A stretch of 9,912 bases of DNA from an uncultured Pseudomonas sp. (GTDB lineage Bacteria > Pseudomonadota > Gammaproteobacteria > Pseudomonadales > Pseudomonadaceae): the NCBI GenBank assembly GCA_943914515.1, contig CALUCI010000207.1, positions 1-9,912 on the forward strand, given 5' to 3'. A model generated the notes under the pieces. The model was given only the letters and a program-made list of their open reading frames with translations, was not told the origin of the DNA and searched no databases. Shown one piece after another: positions 1 to 6,616 of the stretch (position 1 is the first letter of the stretch; every line of letters begins with the position of its first letter). The position numbers and the translations under genes are program-made.

Positions 1-359
1 AAACCAAGGCTTCGATCGACATCGAAGACGACGGCTCGATCAAGATCTTCGGCGAGACCAAAGATGCAGCAGAAGCAGCGCGTCAGCGCGTTCTGAGCAT
101 CACTGCCGAAGCCGAGATCGGCAAGATCTACGTCGGCAAGGTCGAGCGCATCGTCGACTTCGGCGCCTTCGTCAACATCCTGCCAGGCAAGGACGGTCTG
201 GTTCACATCTCGATGCTGAGCGACGCTCGCGTAGAGAAAGTGACCGACATCCTGAAAGAAGGCCAGGAAGTCGAAGTACTGGTACTGGACGTGGACAACC
301 GCGGCCGTATCAAGCTGTCGATCAAAGACGTTGCTGCTGCCAAGGCATCGGGCGTCTAA
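1..359 (+). CDS. pnp: Polynucleotide phosphorylase, C-terminal part (5' end outside window)
   Basis: PNPase is a phosphorolytic 3'-to-5' exoribonuclease that acts in mRNA decay, often within the RNA degradosome. Only the last 118 codons are present. The frame starts at base 3 and ends with TAA at 357-359. The first ~40 residues (IDIEDDGSIKIFGETKDAAE) are the end of the KH domain. An S1 domain follows, running from about GKIYVGKVERIVDFGAFVNI to DNRGRIKLSIKDV, with the typical GAFV and GLVHIS signatures. The family is usually about 700 aa, so the missing part holds the two RNase PH domains. The protein ends shortly after the S1 domain (AAAKASGV), without a long acidic tail. A strong intrinsic terminator starts 12 bases downstream, so this is the end of the transcript. 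Recognition is secure from the KH-S1 order and sequence. Confidence 0.97.
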   Translation, partial: TKASIDIEDDGSIKIFGETKDAAEAARQRVLSITAEAEIGKIYVGKVERIVDFGAFVNILPGKDGLVHISMLSDARVEKVTDILKEGQEVEVLVLDVDNRGRIKLSIKDVAAAKASGV

Positions 360-371
360 GCGTCGGAAGTG

Positions 372-400
372 AAAAAAGGATCCTTCGGGATCCTTTTTTT
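372..400 (+). terminator. Intrinsic terminator of pnp
   Basis: A perfect hairpin: AAAAAAGGATCC (372-383), loop TTCG (384-387), GGATCCTTTTTT (388-399), ending in a run of seven T (394-400). It combines the very stable UUCG tetraloop with a U-tract. The A-run on the left arm mirrors the T-run, so it could also stop transcription from the opposite strand. It lies just after the pnp stop codon. Confidence 0.95.
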
Positions 401-424
401 ATGCGCGCAAATTAGTGGGAGGAC

Positions 425-467
425 TTGCATCTTGCATGCGCGATATTGCGGCAGCTTGCAATTTGCA
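425..467 (+). promoter_or_regulatory. TTGCA repeat cluster, possible upstream activator site
   Basis: Four exact TTGCA copies lie at 425-429, 432-436, 456-460 and 463-467. They form two tandem pairs with 7-base spacing, and the pairs are 31 bases apart, close to three helical turns. A TTGCG lies at 446-450. The cluster sits about 92-134 bases upstream of the start site predicted from the sigma-54 element, a usual distance for an enhancer-binding activator. ATGCGCG also occurs twice nearby (401-407 and 436-442). I do not recognise this as the site of a known regulator; the role is inferred from spacing and position only. Confidence 0.35.
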
Positions 468-492
468 CGGTTTCCCATAAATCGTTTATCTG

Positions 493-505
493 TAACTCAT
501 TGATT
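493..505 (-). promoter_or_regulatory. Candidate IHF binding site
   Basis: Read on the minus strand the sequence is AATCAATGAGTTA, which matches the IHF core consensus WATCAANNNNTTR at every position. It is flanked by an A/T-rich tract (503-531), as is common for IHF sites. It lies 28-40 bases upstream of the predicted -24 element, between that element and the TTGCA repeats, which is where IHF bends DNA at sigma-54 promoters. The match is seen; binding is inferred. Confidence 0.55.
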
Positions 506-532
506 TAAAAGAAATTTATTTTTATAAAAAAC

Positions 533-548
533 TGGCACAGTGTTCGCA
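533..548 (+). promoter_or_regulatory. Predicted sigma-54 (RpoN) -24/-12 promoter
   Basis: TGGCACAGTGTTCGCA matches the RpoN consensus TGGCAC-N5-TTGCA with one mismatch (C for T in the -12 block). The invariant GG (534-535) and GC (546-547) are separated by exactly ten bases as required. The preceding base is C, fitting the usual YTGGCAC. The predicted transcription start is near 559, giving a leader of about 56 bases before the BON gene start at 615. An IHF consensus and a repeat cluster lie upstream in the expected order. A sigma-70 or sigma-S promoter in the A/T-rich tract at 505-531 cannot be excluded. Confidence 0.65.
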
Positions 549-614
549 ATATCAGAGATACACCTGCTGCCAGGAACCTCGGCGCAGACTTTTCGAAAAA
601 CAGGAGTGTCTCGT

Positions 615-965
615 ATGAAGAAGTTCGCCATTGCTGCCGCCACCGCTACTGCCCTGACTCTGACCATGGCCAACGTAGCCTTCGCCCAACAGCCAGCCCA
701 GGAACCACTGACCATTGCGGCCGGTGAAGTGACCAAGGCCAAGGAAGCCACTTCCGATACCTGGATCACCACCAAGGTCAAAGCCGACCTGGTGACTGAA
801 AAAGGCATTCCAGGCACCGACATCAAAGTCGAAACCAACAAAGGTGTGGTATCGCTGTCCTCCGATGTGGCTGTGACCGATGCGCAGAAAACCACCGCAG
901 TGGCCATTGCCAAGAAAATCAAAGGCGTTCAGGCAGTCTCGGCTGACGGCCTGAAAGCTCAGTAA
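615..965 (+). CDS. Secreted BON-domain protein (OsmY-like)
   Basis: A 116-residue protein. Residues 1-24 form a clear Sec signal peptide: MKKF, a hydrophobic Ala/Thr/Leu core, then AFA before Gln25. This predicts a periplasmic mature protein. Residues ~50-114 form a single BON domain (WITTKVKADL, then IKVETNKGVVSLSS with the conserved glycine at 77, then AIAKKIKGVQAV). BON domains are thought to bind membranes or phospholipids, and the family includes the osmotic-stress protein OsmY, which has two such domains. The ATG at 615 was chosen because AGGAG at 602-606 lies 8 bases upstream and the signal peptide begins there. The in-frame GTG at 540 falls inside the predicted promoter. The gene appears to be a single unit, with its own upstream promoter region and a downstream hairpin. 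The precise role is unknown; envelope stress protection is an inference from family. Confidence 0.9.
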   Translation: MKKFAIAAATATALTLTMANVAFAQQPAQEPLTIAAGEVTKAKEATSDTWITTKVKADLVTEKGIPGTDIKVETNKGVVSLSSDVAVTDAQKTTAVAIAKKIKGVQAVSADGLKAQ

Positions 966-1008
966 GAAACGATTGTCCCGCTCGCTGACCCTGACGGTTC
1001 ATGCGACA

Positions 1009-1026
1009 GACCAAACGGATTTGGTC
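1009..1026. other. Short hairpin in the BON gene 3' region
   Basis: GACCAAA (1009-1015), loop CGGA, TTTGGTC (1020-1026): a perfect 7-bp stem. It precedes the stronger terminator hairpin by six bases, so the BON transcript would end in two stacked hairpins. It may protect the 3' end. No further function is evident. Confidence 0.5.
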
Positions 1027-1032
1027 ACCCTC

Positions 1033-1055
1033 GAGCCCCGGCAATGCCGGGGCTC
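1033..1055 (+). terminator. Terminator between BON gene and convergent DUF748 gene
   Basis: A perfect 10-bp stem GAGCCCCGGC (1033-1042), loop AAT, GCCGGGGCTC (1046-1055), followed by TCTATTT as a weak T-rich tail on the plus strand. It lies 67 bases after the BON stop and 18 bases beyond the stop of the convergent DUF748 gene, so it probably serves both directions. There is no T-run on the minus-strand side. Confidence 0.8.
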
Positions 1056-1073
1056 TCTATTTGCGCCGGCGGA

Positions 1074-4019
1074 TTATTCGGCGTCCAGATGCAATGGCGA
1101 GATGACCCGGCCATCCGGCTCGGCCTGGCCCAGGGTCGCATCGACGAAGTAGACCCGCTCGTCTGCAAGCTGGCCTTTGTCCACCAGGTAGTCCTTGATG
1201 CTGCTGGCCCGCGCCTGACCCAGTTGGCGTAGCAGCACGTTGCTCTCTGCCCAGGACTTGAGTACCGCCTCGCGCATCTGGTCGACGCGCTGTTTACGAT
1301 CCAGTTGTTCCCACTGCGCAGGAGGTTGCTGTTTCAAGCGGGTGCGGTAGATGCCTTCGAGCATTGCCGGCTTGTCATCCTCAGGTACCTGCAGCATCGA
1401 CGCCTGCGCCGGCACCTTGTCGCCGCGGCGCTGGAGCATCTTGTAGTAGGTGCTCTGGTATTCCCGCTCCAGACGTTGCTGGGCAATCAGCGGGCCGTCG
1501 CTGCTCTGGGCACTGGTGCCTTCGATTTCCAGGCGCAGCGCCGGACGTTCCTTGAGCGCGGCACCCAGTTTGTCCAGTGCGGCCATGGCATCGCTGCTCA
1601 GGTCGCTGGAGCCTGCCGAAAATGCCACGTTGCCGAGGTCTTCGGCGCCACCGCCTGAAATCAGCCCGCCGATGAACTTGAACGGCGCCTGGGCCGCGCG
1701 CAGCACCAGGTTGCGCAAGGTCTGCCAGACAATCGGCATCACGCTGAACTGTGGATTGTTCAAATCGCCGGACACCGGCAGTTCGATGGAGATCTTGCCT
1801 TCGGTGTCCTTGAGCAGCGCAATCGCCAGGCGGATCGGCAGGTCCACCGCATCCGGGCTGTCGACCTTCTCGCCGAGCTGCAGTTGTTCCACCACCACCT
1901 TGTTCTCGGCTTTGAGCTGGCCGTTGGTGATCAGGTAATGCAGGTCGAGGTTGAGCCGGCCCTTGCGGATGCGGAAGCCGGCGAACTTCCCTGAATAGGG
2001 CGTCAGCGTGGTCAGTTCGACCCGTCGGAAGCTGGTGGCGATATCCAGGCTCGCCATTGGATTGAATGGATTGAGTGCGCCCTTGATGGTGACGGGGGCG
2101 TAGCGGTCGACCTTGCCTTTGACGTCGACCTTGGCCGGCTTCGGCTGGCGGTTGTCGATGGTGCCGATCTGACCGTTGAGTTGCTGCACCGCCGTGGCGA
2201 AGTTGGGGGTCAGGCTGAAGTCGGCAAAGTTGGCCGAACCGTCGTTGATGTCGATTTCGCCAATGTGAATGCCCAAGGGCTTGTCGTTGCTGGCGGCGGC
2301 TTTTTTCTGGCTTTGTGCGCTACTGCCAGCGGGCTGGGGGATCAGCAGGTCATCGACGCTGGTGGTGCGGTCTTCGTTGATCATGAAGCGCGCGTAAGGC
2401 TGCAGCAGGTTCACTTTGGCGATGCTCAGGGCGTCGCCGTGGCGGTAGTCGATGCCATCCAGGTCGAGCTGCTGCCATTTGACGAAGTCGCGGTCCTTGA
2501 TGGTGTCGAGGGTGTGCAACTGGTTGACCCGGGCTTTGCCGGTGACGCTGAACGCCAGAGGTTCGGTGCTCTTTAGCGCGACATCGAGGTCACTGCCGAG
2601 CATGCCGCTGCGCAGTTCCAGGCGGATGAATGGGCTGATGTAGGCCTGGGCAATCCGCAGGTCGATGTCCTGAGTGCTGACTTTCAGCTTTGCCGTGACT
2701 GGTGCCAGATTGACTTCGCCGGACGCCTGCAGCTTGCCCTGCTTGCCGACACCGCTATCGAGCTTGAGGGTGAAGGGTGATTTGTTGAGGCTGTCGAAGT
2801 TCTGCAGATCGGCGTTGAGCGGGCCGATGTCCAGCGCGACCGGTTCCTTCTGGGTGCGGTCGGCAAGGTGGACCTGATAGTTGCGCAACTGGGTGTCGCG
2901 CAGCAGCACTTGCCAGGGTTTGCTGGCCGCCTCGGTGGTGGCTTTCTCTTCGCTGGAGGGTTCGGCGGTGGCGGGCTCGGCCTTTTCCTTGGCGGTTGGC
3001 TTGGCCGGCTGGCTGGCGAAGAGTTTTTGCCAGTCCAGTTGCCCGTCGGCTTCGAGGGCCGCCCAGGTTTCCAGTTGTTCGCTGCGGATCTTGCCGACGG
3101 TCACCACCTGTTTGGCCAGGTCCACCGAGCTTTCGCTGACATCCAGCTTGGTCAGGCGCACCAGCGGCCGACCGTCAGGCGCCTTGATGGCGAACGACGC
3201 GATGCTGAGCGCAGTCTTGTCCAGGAGCAGTTCGGTTTCCTTGGACAGGCTGAAGGTGTAGTCGGTCTGCAGGTTGTAGACGCCGTTCTCGAGCACCAGT
3301 GGCACGGCATCGCGGACGTAAGGCCAGAACGCCTTCATCTTGCCGTCGGTGATTTTCAAGGTGCCTTTGGAGGCGATCGGCGACAGGCTGAAAGTGCCGC
3401 TCCAGTCGATGTGCCCGCCATTCGGCCCCGCCGCGACCAGGGTCATGTCGGTGTTGTCGTCGGGCAGGGTGCTGAGGTTCTTCAGCTCCAGGTTCATCGC
3501 ATCGTAGAGAAACTCGATGGGTTCGCTGGGCCGGTCGTCCTGGAAATGCAGGTAGCCGTCACTCAGGCGAATGCTGCCGATGCGCAGCGGAAAGGGGTCG
3601 CTGGCCGGAGCCTCGGGCTTGGGTTCGCTCGGTGGCAGTTTGAACAGACCGGTCAGATTCAGGCTGCCGTCCTTGGCGAACAGCAACTCGGTGCGTGGCT
3701 TGACCAGCTCGACGCTGTCCAGGTGCAGGGCGCCGCTCCACAGGCTGTCCAGTTGCAGGTTGGCGTAGAGGCGTTCGAAGCCGACCTGCTCTTTGCCCGG
3801 CTCGCCGATCTGCAAGCCCCACATGGTGAGCTCAAGGCTGAACGGGTTGAGTTCGATACGCTGCAACTGTGCGGGGACCGTGGCGTAATGCGCCAGCTGC
3901 TGGTTGGCAATGCGCAGGGCAATGCCGGGAAGAATGAAGAAGCCAATCAGGCTGTACAGGGCAAGGGCGGCCAGCAAGGCGCCTGCGGCGCGAGTCAATC
4001 CTTTGGGCATGTGCGGCAT
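1074..4019 (-). CDS. DUF748 / AsmA-like envelope protein with OmpA-like C-terminus
   Basis: A 981-residue protein. Residues ~11-33 form one hydrophobic segment (ALLAALALYSLIGFFILPGI), predicting an inner-membrane anchor with the rest in the periplasm. The body consists of repeated beta-rich AsmA-like segments. Two low-complexity linkers lie at ~333-370 (Ala/Glu/Pro/Lys) and ~560-580 (Ser/Gln/Ala). The region ~605-785 carries what I recognise as the DUF748 pattern: LTPYSGKFAGFRIRKGRLNL, LGEKVDSPDAVDLPIRLAIA, and PVSGDLNNPQFSV. Residues ~790-831 and ~930-970 resemble two halves of an OmpA-type fold. AsmA-like proteins (YhdP, TamB, YdbH) are linked to lipid transport between the membranes; a similar role here is inference. 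ATG at 4019 is used, but ATG at 4010 (MPKGL) is equally possible because neither has a clear Shine-Dalgarno. The gene lies 89 bases downstream of the methyltransferase gene, with a hairpin between. Confidence 0.9.
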   Translation of the reverse strand: MPHMPKGLTRAAGALLAALALYSLIGFFILPGIALRIANQQLAHYATVPAQLQRIELNPFSLELTMWGLQIGEPGKEQVGFERLYANLQLDSLWSGALHLDSVELVKPRTELLFAKDGSLNLTGLFKLPPSEPKPEAPASDPFPLRIGSIRLSDGYLHFQDDRPSEPIEFLYDAMNLELKNLSTLPDDNTDMTLVAAGPNGGHIDWSGTFSLSPIASKGTLKITDGKMKAFWPYVRDAVPLVLENGVYNLQTDYTFSLSKETELLLDKTALSIASFAIKAPDGRPLVRLTKLDVSESSVDLAKQVVTVGKIRSEQLETWAALEADGQLDWQKLFASQPAKPTAKEKAEPATAEPSSEEKATTEAASKPWQVLLRDTQLRNYQVHLADRTQKEPVALDIGPLNADLQNFDSLNKSPFTLKLDSGVGKQGKLQASGEVNLAPVTAKLKVSTQDIDLRIAQAYISPFIRLELRSGMLGSDLDVALKSTEPLAFSVTGKARVNQLHTLDTIKDRDFVKWQQLDLDGIDYRHGDALSIAKVNLLQPYARFMINEDRTTSVDDLLIPQPAGSSAQSQKKAAASNDKPLGIHIGEIDINDGSANFADFSLTPNFATAVQQLNGQIGTIDNRQPKPAKVDVKGKVDRYAPVTIKGALNPFNPMASLDIATSFRRVELTTLTPYSGKFAGFRIRKGRLNLDLHYLITNGQLKAENKVVVEQLQLGEKVDSPDAVDLPIRLAIALLKDTEGKISIELPVSGDLNNPQFSVMPIVWQTLRNLVLRAAQAPFKFIGGLISGGGAEDLGNVAFSAGSSDLSSDAMAALDKLGAALKERPALRLEIEGTSAQSSDGPLIAQQRLEREYQSTYYKMLQRRGDKVPAQASMLQVPEDDKPAMLEGIYRTRLKQQPPAQWEQLDRKQRVDQMREAVLKSWAESNVLLRQLGQARASSIKDYLVDKGQLADERVYFVDATLGQAEPDGRVISPLHLDAE

Positions 4020-4070
4020 CTGCGTGGGAAGCGGGACGCTTAGAGTATGGCACGTTAATCGAGTTCCGAA

Positions 4071-4094
4071 GGTTGTCGGGCAAGCCCGACAACC
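4071..4094 (-). terminator. Hairpin after methyltransferase gene, possible terminator
   Basis: A perfect 11-bp inverted repeat, GGTTGTCGGGC (4071-4081) and GCCCGACAACC (4084-4094), with AA between. Sterically the loop is probably four to six bases. It lies 14 bases beyond the methyltransferase stop and 51 bases before the DUF748 start. No T-run follows on the minus strand, so it may attenuate or protect a 3' end instead of fully terminating. The CGGGCTTGCCCG core resembles a REP stem but lacks the GTAG head. Confidence 0.5.
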
Positions 4095-4108
4095 GCGCTA
4101 CCCGCAGC

Positions 4109-5125
4109 CTAGAGGTGCAGCACCAGCGTTTTCAGCGGCGGACGGCCATCGTGTGACGGGAAGTCCGCAGCCGGGGCGATCACCTGCCATTCGCGGACCG
4201 GACGCCCGGCTTTTTCCGCACAGCGCAGCACCTGTTCACGCCAGTCTTCCATGTCGACCCGGGCCAGGTTGTTGTTGCAGATCAGCACACCGTTATCGGC
4301 GGTAGCCAGCAAGGCAGGCTTGAGCAGGCTTTGATAGTCGCGCAGCAGGTCGACCGTGCCGAACGCGCTCTTGGCCCAGGCCGGCGGGTCGAGGAACACC
4401 AGATCGAACTGGCGCGCCTCCAGTCGCGGATAGGACGGCAGCTTTTGCCCGCGTCGCTGGCTGATCGGCAGTCCGGCCAACTGGCGGATCGCCGGGAAAT
4501 AGTCGGACTGGACGAAGGTCATTGCCGGCAGTTGCGGGTTGAGCGCGCCGTTCTCGCGACCCACGGCCAGGTTGCCTTCGGCGAAGTCCAGGTTGCACAC
4601 CTCGCGAGCACCTCCCGCCGCGGCGCTCAGGCCGACGCCGCAGGTGTAGGCGAACAGGTTCAGCACGCTCTTGCCAGCGCTGTTGCGTTTTACCCAGCCG
4701 CGGGCATTGCGCAGGTCGAGGAACAACAGCGGATCCTGCCCGGCATGCCGCCCGCGAACGCGGTAGTTCAGGCCCCATTCATGACCGACCATGTCGACCA
4801 GCGCGTCATCGCTGGCCTGGTACACGGTGTCATGGCGGTCGACCCGGCTGTTGCCCCGCGAGCGGTCGTTGTAGACCAGAAACAGCGACTGCCCAAGGTG
4901 CTGCTCGATGGTCGCGTGCAGATCCAGCAGCGCATCGCGCTCCAGGCTCTGGTGAAAGCTCTGTACCAGCAGTTGCGGGCCGTAGCGGTCGGCGGTCAGG
5001 CCCGGTGCACCTTCCTGGCTGCCATGGAACAGGCGATAACAGTCGGTGCCCTGAGCGTGCAGTTCGGCGAGAAGAGGTTGGCGGGTGTCGAGGGCGGCGC
5101 GCAGCGCCTGATTCAAAACGGACAT
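4109..5125 (-). CDS. Class I SAM-dependent methyltransferase, RlmI/RlmK-like
   Basis: A 338-residue cytoplasmic protein. Residues ~1-140 form an N-terminal region (YRLFHGSQEGAPGLTADRYG) like that of rRNA methyltransferases of the RlmI/RlmK group. The Rossmann catalytic domain follows: SAM motif I VLNLFAYTCGVGLSAAA (~155-171), the acidic strand VCNLDFA, FVQSDYF, and motif IV FDLVFLDPPAWAKS (~238-251). The next strand ends in LICNNNLARV (~280-289). The m5C enzyme RlmI has a catalytic S-C-S at this place, whereas the m7G enzyme RlmK has SNNK. The sequence therefore argues against m5C chemistry. An N-terminal PUA domain is not evident. Start: ATG at 5125 (MSVLNQAL) is preferred to in-frame codons further upstream because residues before it are low-complexity; the Shine-Dalgarno is weak. 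Probable substrate is rRNA, inferred from family only. Confidence 0.88.
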   Translation of the reverse strand: MSVLNQALRAALDTRQPLLAELHAQGTDCYRLFHGSQEGAPGLTADRYGPQLLVQSFHQSLERDALLDLHATIEQHLGQSLFLVYNDRSRGNSRVDRHDTVYQASDDALVDMVGHEWGLNYRVRGRHAGQDPLLFLDLRNARGWVKRNSAGKSVLNLFAYTCGVGLSAAAGGAREVCNLDFAEGNLAVGRENGALNPQLPAMTFVQSDYFPAIRQLAGLPISQRRGQKLPSYPRLEARQFDLVFLDPPAWAKSAFGTVDLLRDYQSLLKPALLATADNGVLICNNNLARVDMEDWREQVLRCAEKAGRPVREWQVIAPAADFPSHDGRPPLKTLVLHL

Positions 5126-5169
5126 GCACGTGGCCTTGGTTGCGGGCGTGCAGTCTAGCAGTTGGCCAG

Positions 5170-5194
5170 GGGAGGGACCATGACGGCCCCTCCC
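5170..5194 (-). terminator. Weak hairpin downstream of thiolase gene
   Basis: GGGAGGG (5170-5176) and CCCTCCC (5188-5194) form a 7-bp GC-only stem with an 11-base loop. It begins 7 bases after the thiolase stop on the minus strand. No T-run follows. It may partially terminate the thiolase transcript before the methyltransferase gene, whose start is only 76 bases beyond the thiolase stop; read-through is plausible. Confidence 0.35.
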
Positions 5195-5201
5195 GCATCG
5201 A

Positions 5202-6380
5202 TCAGCGTTCGATTGCCAGGGCAACGCCCTGGCCGCCGCCGATGCACAGGGTGGCCAGGCCTTTCTGCACGTCACGCTTGATCATTTCGTGGAGCAGGGT
5301 GACCAGTACACGGCAGCCGGAAGCACCGATAGGGTGGCCCAGGGCGATGGCGCCGCCGTTGACGTTGACCTTGCTGGCGTCCCATTGCAGTTCCTGACCC
5401 ACCGACAGCGCCTGGGCAGCGAAGGCTTCGTTGGCTTCGATCAGGTCGAGCTGGTCGAGGGTCCAGCCGGCTTTTTCCAGGCAGCGGCGTGTCGCGCTGA
5501 CCGGGCCGATACCCATGATCGCCGGGTCGACACCGGCGTTGGCGTAGGCCTTGATGCGCGCCAGCACCGGCAGCTCCAGTTGCTGCGCCTTGGCAGCGCT
5601 CATCAGCATCACGGCTGCCGCGCCGTCGTTGAGCGAGGAAGCGTTGCCGGCGGTGACGCTGCCGTCTTTCTTGAACGCCGGCTTGAGCTTGCCCAGGGAT
5701 TCGGCAGTGGTGCCGGCACGTGGTTGCTCGTCGGTGGCGAAGGCAACCGGCTCGCCCTTGCGCTGCGGAATCAGGATCGGGGTGATCTCGTCGACGAAGC
5801 GTCCGGCTTCGATCGCCGCTGCCGCTTTCTGCTGGGAGGCGGCGGCGAAGGCGTCCTGCGCTTCACGGCTGATGCCGTACTTCTCCACCAGGTTCTCGGC
5901 GGTGATACCCATGTGATAGTCGTTGAACGCGTCCCACAGGCCGTCACTGATCATGCTATCGATCAGATTGGCGTGGCCCATGCGCAGGCCGGTACGCGCG
6001 CCTGGCATCACATAGTTGGACAGGCTCATGTTCTCCTGGCCGCCGGCGATGATGACCTCGGCGTCACCACAGCGAATGGCCTGGGCCGCCAGGTGCAAGG
6101 CCTTGAGGCCGGAGCCGCAGACTTTGTTCAGGGTCAGTGCCGGTACGGCGTGGGGCAGGCCGGCCTTGATCGCGGCCTGACGGGCGGGGTTCTGCCCGGC
6201 GCCGGCGGTCAGCACCTGGCCGAGGATGACCTCGTCGACCAGTTCGCCGTCCAGGCCGGTCTGGGCCAGAAGCTGGCGGATCACCGCGGCGCCAAGGTCA
6301 ACGGCCGGGATATTGGCCAGTGAGCCCTGGAAACTGCCGACGGCAGTACGGGTGGCGGCGACGATTACGACATCTTGCAT
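5202..6380 (-). CDS. Acetyl-CoA C-acetyltransferase (biosynthetic thiolase)
   Basis: The enzyme reversibly condenses two acetyl-CoA to acetoacetyl-CoA, in the cytoplasm. It feeds polyhydroxyalkanoate or ketone-body routes, or breaks acetoacetyl-CoA down. At 392 residues it matches the length of thiolase II enzymes. All active-site elements are present: nucleophile Cys88 in NKVCGSGLKA, Asn317 in NEAFAAQ, His349 in GGAIALGHPIGASG, and the second catalytic Cys379 in LCIGGGQG. The start at 6380 is supported by GAGGA (6388-6392) 7 bases upstream and by the canonical opening QDVVIVAATRTAVGSF. A REP doublet lies upstream and a weak hairpin downstream, so it may be transcribed alone or read through into the methyltransferase gene. 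A related thiolase of slightly different chain-length preference (such as beta-ketoadipyl) is possible, but the sequence best fits acetoacetyl-CoA. The symbol is left blank because Pseudomonas has several such paralogues. Confidence 0.95.
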   Translation of the reverse strand: MQDVVIVAATRTAVGSFQGSLANIPAVDLGAAVIRQLLAQTGLDGELVDEVILGQVLTAGAGQNPARQAAIKAGLPHAVPALTLNKVCGSGLKALHLAAQAIRCGDAEVIIAGGQENMSLSNYVMPGARTGLRMGHANLIDSMISDGLWDAFNDYHMGITAENLVEKYGISREAQDAFAAASQQKAAAAIEAGRFVDEITPILIPQRKGEPVAFATDEQPRAGTTAESLGKLKPAFKKDGSVTAGNASSLNDGAAAVMLMSAAKAQQLELPVLARIKAYANAGVDPAIMGIGPVSATRRCLEKAGWTLDQLDLIEANEAFAAQALSVGQELQWDASKVNVNGGAIALGHPIGASGCRVLVTLLHEMIKRDVQKGLATLCIGGGQGVALAIER

Positions 6381-6387
6381 GTGCGGG

Positions 6388-6392
6388 TCCTC
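6388..6392 (-). promoter_or_regulatory. Ribosome binding site of the thiolase gene
   Basis: GAGGA on the minus strand, 7 bases before the ATG at 6380. It decides the start choice. I see no convincing -35/-10 or sigma-54 promoter between here and the REP doublet. Confidence 0.75.
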
Positions 6393-6518
6393 GTGGTTTT
6401 TGGATTTCGCGTGGGAACGCTGAAGCTTCTGTGGCTTCTGAACCGGGCGATAGTGGCACAGATGGTCGGAGGTTTGGAGTGACCTTCTCAGGTGATCTCC
6501 CGGCCACCTCCCACATCA

Positions 6519-6591
6519 CCGTAGGCGCGGGCTTGCCCGCGAGGCGTCGGCGAATTCACCACAGCCTCGCGGGTAGAACCCGCTCCTACGG
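6519..6591. repeat. REP doublet (REPIN-like), heads outward, CGGG stem type
   Basis: Two inverted REP copies. The left copy, CCGTAGGCGCGGGCTTGCCC onward (6519-6545), runs on the plus strand. The right copy reads on the minus strand from 6591 to 6564 and starts CCGTAGGAGCGGGTTCTACC. The GTAG heads are at the outer ends and an 18-base spacer lies between. The arms differ by one base in the stem and in the loop (CTTG versus TTCTA). This is the class of short palindromic repeat that is dispersed in fluorescens-group genomes and mobilised by RAYT transposases. It sits between the MpaB-family gene and the thiolase gene and may act as a terminator or mRNA stabiliser for the former. Confidence 0.88.
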
Positions 6592-6616
6592 GCTTTGGGC
6601 AAGACAGTCGTTCGGC

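Noticed and set aside
540..614. An N-terminal extension of the BON protein from the GTG at 540
   Set aside because: It would bury the signal peptide and overlaps the sigma-54 element. The ATG at 615 has a good AGGAG.
497..922. A 141-codon minus-strand frame opposite the BON gene
   Set aside because: It ends in the A/T-rich promoter region and is antisense to a gene with a signal peptide and a domain. No ribosome binding site supports it.
2868..4043. A 391-codon plus-strand open frame opposite the DUF748 gene
   Set aside because: It lies wholly antisense to a well-supported gene, has a repetitive Gly/Leu/Ala/Gln composition, and shows no domain or convincing ribosome binding site.
4331..5158. 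A 275-codon plus-strand open frame opposite the methyltransferase gene
   Set aside because: It is a GC-driven shadow of a gene with clear SAM motifs.
5289..6323. A 344-codon plus-strand open frame opposite the thiolase gene
   Set aside because: The thiolase on the other strand has every catalytic residue. The antisense product shows no family signature.
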